Below are positions 57,557 to 57,664 of a stretch of 57,664 bases of DNA, piece by piece. Every line of letters starts with the position of its first letter. Positions within the stretch are counted from its first letter, which is position 1. Position numbers and translations under genes: made by a program. The stretch comes from Stentor roeselii (lineage: Eukaryota; Ciliophora; Heterotrichea; Heterotrichida; Stentoridae): positions 1 to 57,664 of the forward strand of contig RSEH01000283.1 in assembly GCA_006503475.1 (NCBI GenBank). The letters are read 5' to 3'. The notes under the pieces are model-generated. The model was not told the origin of the DNA and did not search any database. It was given only the letters and a program-made list of their open reading frames with translations.

Positions 57557-57664
57557 TGTTAGGGTGTTAGGGTGTTAGGGTGTTAGGGTGTTAGGGTGTT
57601 AGGGTGTTAGGGTGTTAGGGTGTTAGGGTGTTAGGGTGTTAGGGTGTTAGGGTGTTAGGGTGTT
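57557..57664 (+). repeat. Telomere, (TGTTAGGG)n, 13.5 units
   Basis: 108 bases of a perfect 8-mer TGTTAGGG reach the edge of the window, preceded by a partial unit TTAGG at 57552-57556. The G-rich strand runs 5' to 3' toward the end, as at a true chromosome terminus. The complement CCCTAACA is the telomere unit described for heterotrich ciliates. This fixes the right edge as a macronuclear chromosome end. Confidence 0.98.

Noticed and set aside
1-57664. tRNA, rRNA, CRISPR and transposon features.
   Set aside because: No cloverleaf with a GGTTCRAATCC-type arm, no rRNA segment, no spaced direct-repeat array, and no transposase or reverse-transcriptase motif was seen.

Overview
The window looks like the end of a macronuclear chromosome from a heterotrich ciliate, most likely Stentor or a close relative. 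Three signs point there. (1) The last 108 bases are 13.5 copies of the 8-mer TGTTAGGG (complement CCCTAACA), the heterotrich-type telomere, running off the right edge. (2) Five genes are interrupted by introns of exactly 15 nt that start GTAA, end AG and carry an A at position 10; a sixth probable intron is 16 nt. (3) Very long frames (1789, 1220 and 1202 codons) contain no internal TAA, TAG or TGA, so the standard code applies. This argues against Blepharisma (UGA = Trp) and against ciliates that read UAA/UAG as Gln. The left edge has no telomere.

Layout. 1-1017: AT-rich, no gene. 1.0-6.3 kb: a spinster-like MFS transporter and a tail-to-tail pair of carboxypeptidase-like membrane pseudoenzymes. 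6.4-26.7 kb: dense housekeeping and cytoskeletal genes (kinesin, DPM3, an Aurora-type kinase, ribosomal protein eL20, seipin, coiled-coil proteins, a twin-CX9C protein, a macro-domain/zinc protein, a WD40-ion channel, a USP deubiquitinase, a frame-disrupted membrane acyltransferase, V-ATPase subunit c). 27-39.4 kb: a membrane/excitability block with a giant IPT/TIG surface protein, a second WD40-ion channel, a TVGYGD potassium channel and two tandem MGC-anchored EF-hand-like proteins. 39.6-48.6 kb: RING-CH protein, ORP-type lipid-transfer protein, Rab28, ankyrin-SAM protein, a small basic protein and two tandem double-domain cathepsin Z-like proteases. 48.6-57.5 kb: a gene-poor subtelomeric zone with one intact HExxH protein, its disrupted paralogue, a decayed coding-like island and about 3 kb of AT-rich DNA before the telomere.

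Gene packing is extreme. Convergent stop codons abut with 0 bp (40118/40119) or 4 bp (25902/25907). Three same-strand gene pairs share one junction form: TAG, then 6-7 A/T bases, then ATG. Start codons usually sit directly behind a short ATAA or TATAAAT element, and longer 5' flanks are A/C-rich on the sense strand. Long genes alternate visibly between G/T-rich and A/C-rich blocks whichever strand they are on.

The least ordinary content is: the two WD40-ion channel fusions beside a K+ channel and acylated EF-hand-like proteins; the cathepsin pair in which one of four protease domains has lost its catalytic Cys; the ORP without the HH of EQVSHHPP; the Aurora-type kinase with a long C-terminal coiled coil; the macro-domain/zinc fusion; and two genes whose frame breaks all look like one base missing from a homopolymer. 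All functional statements are read from sequence and family knowledge; nothing was run.
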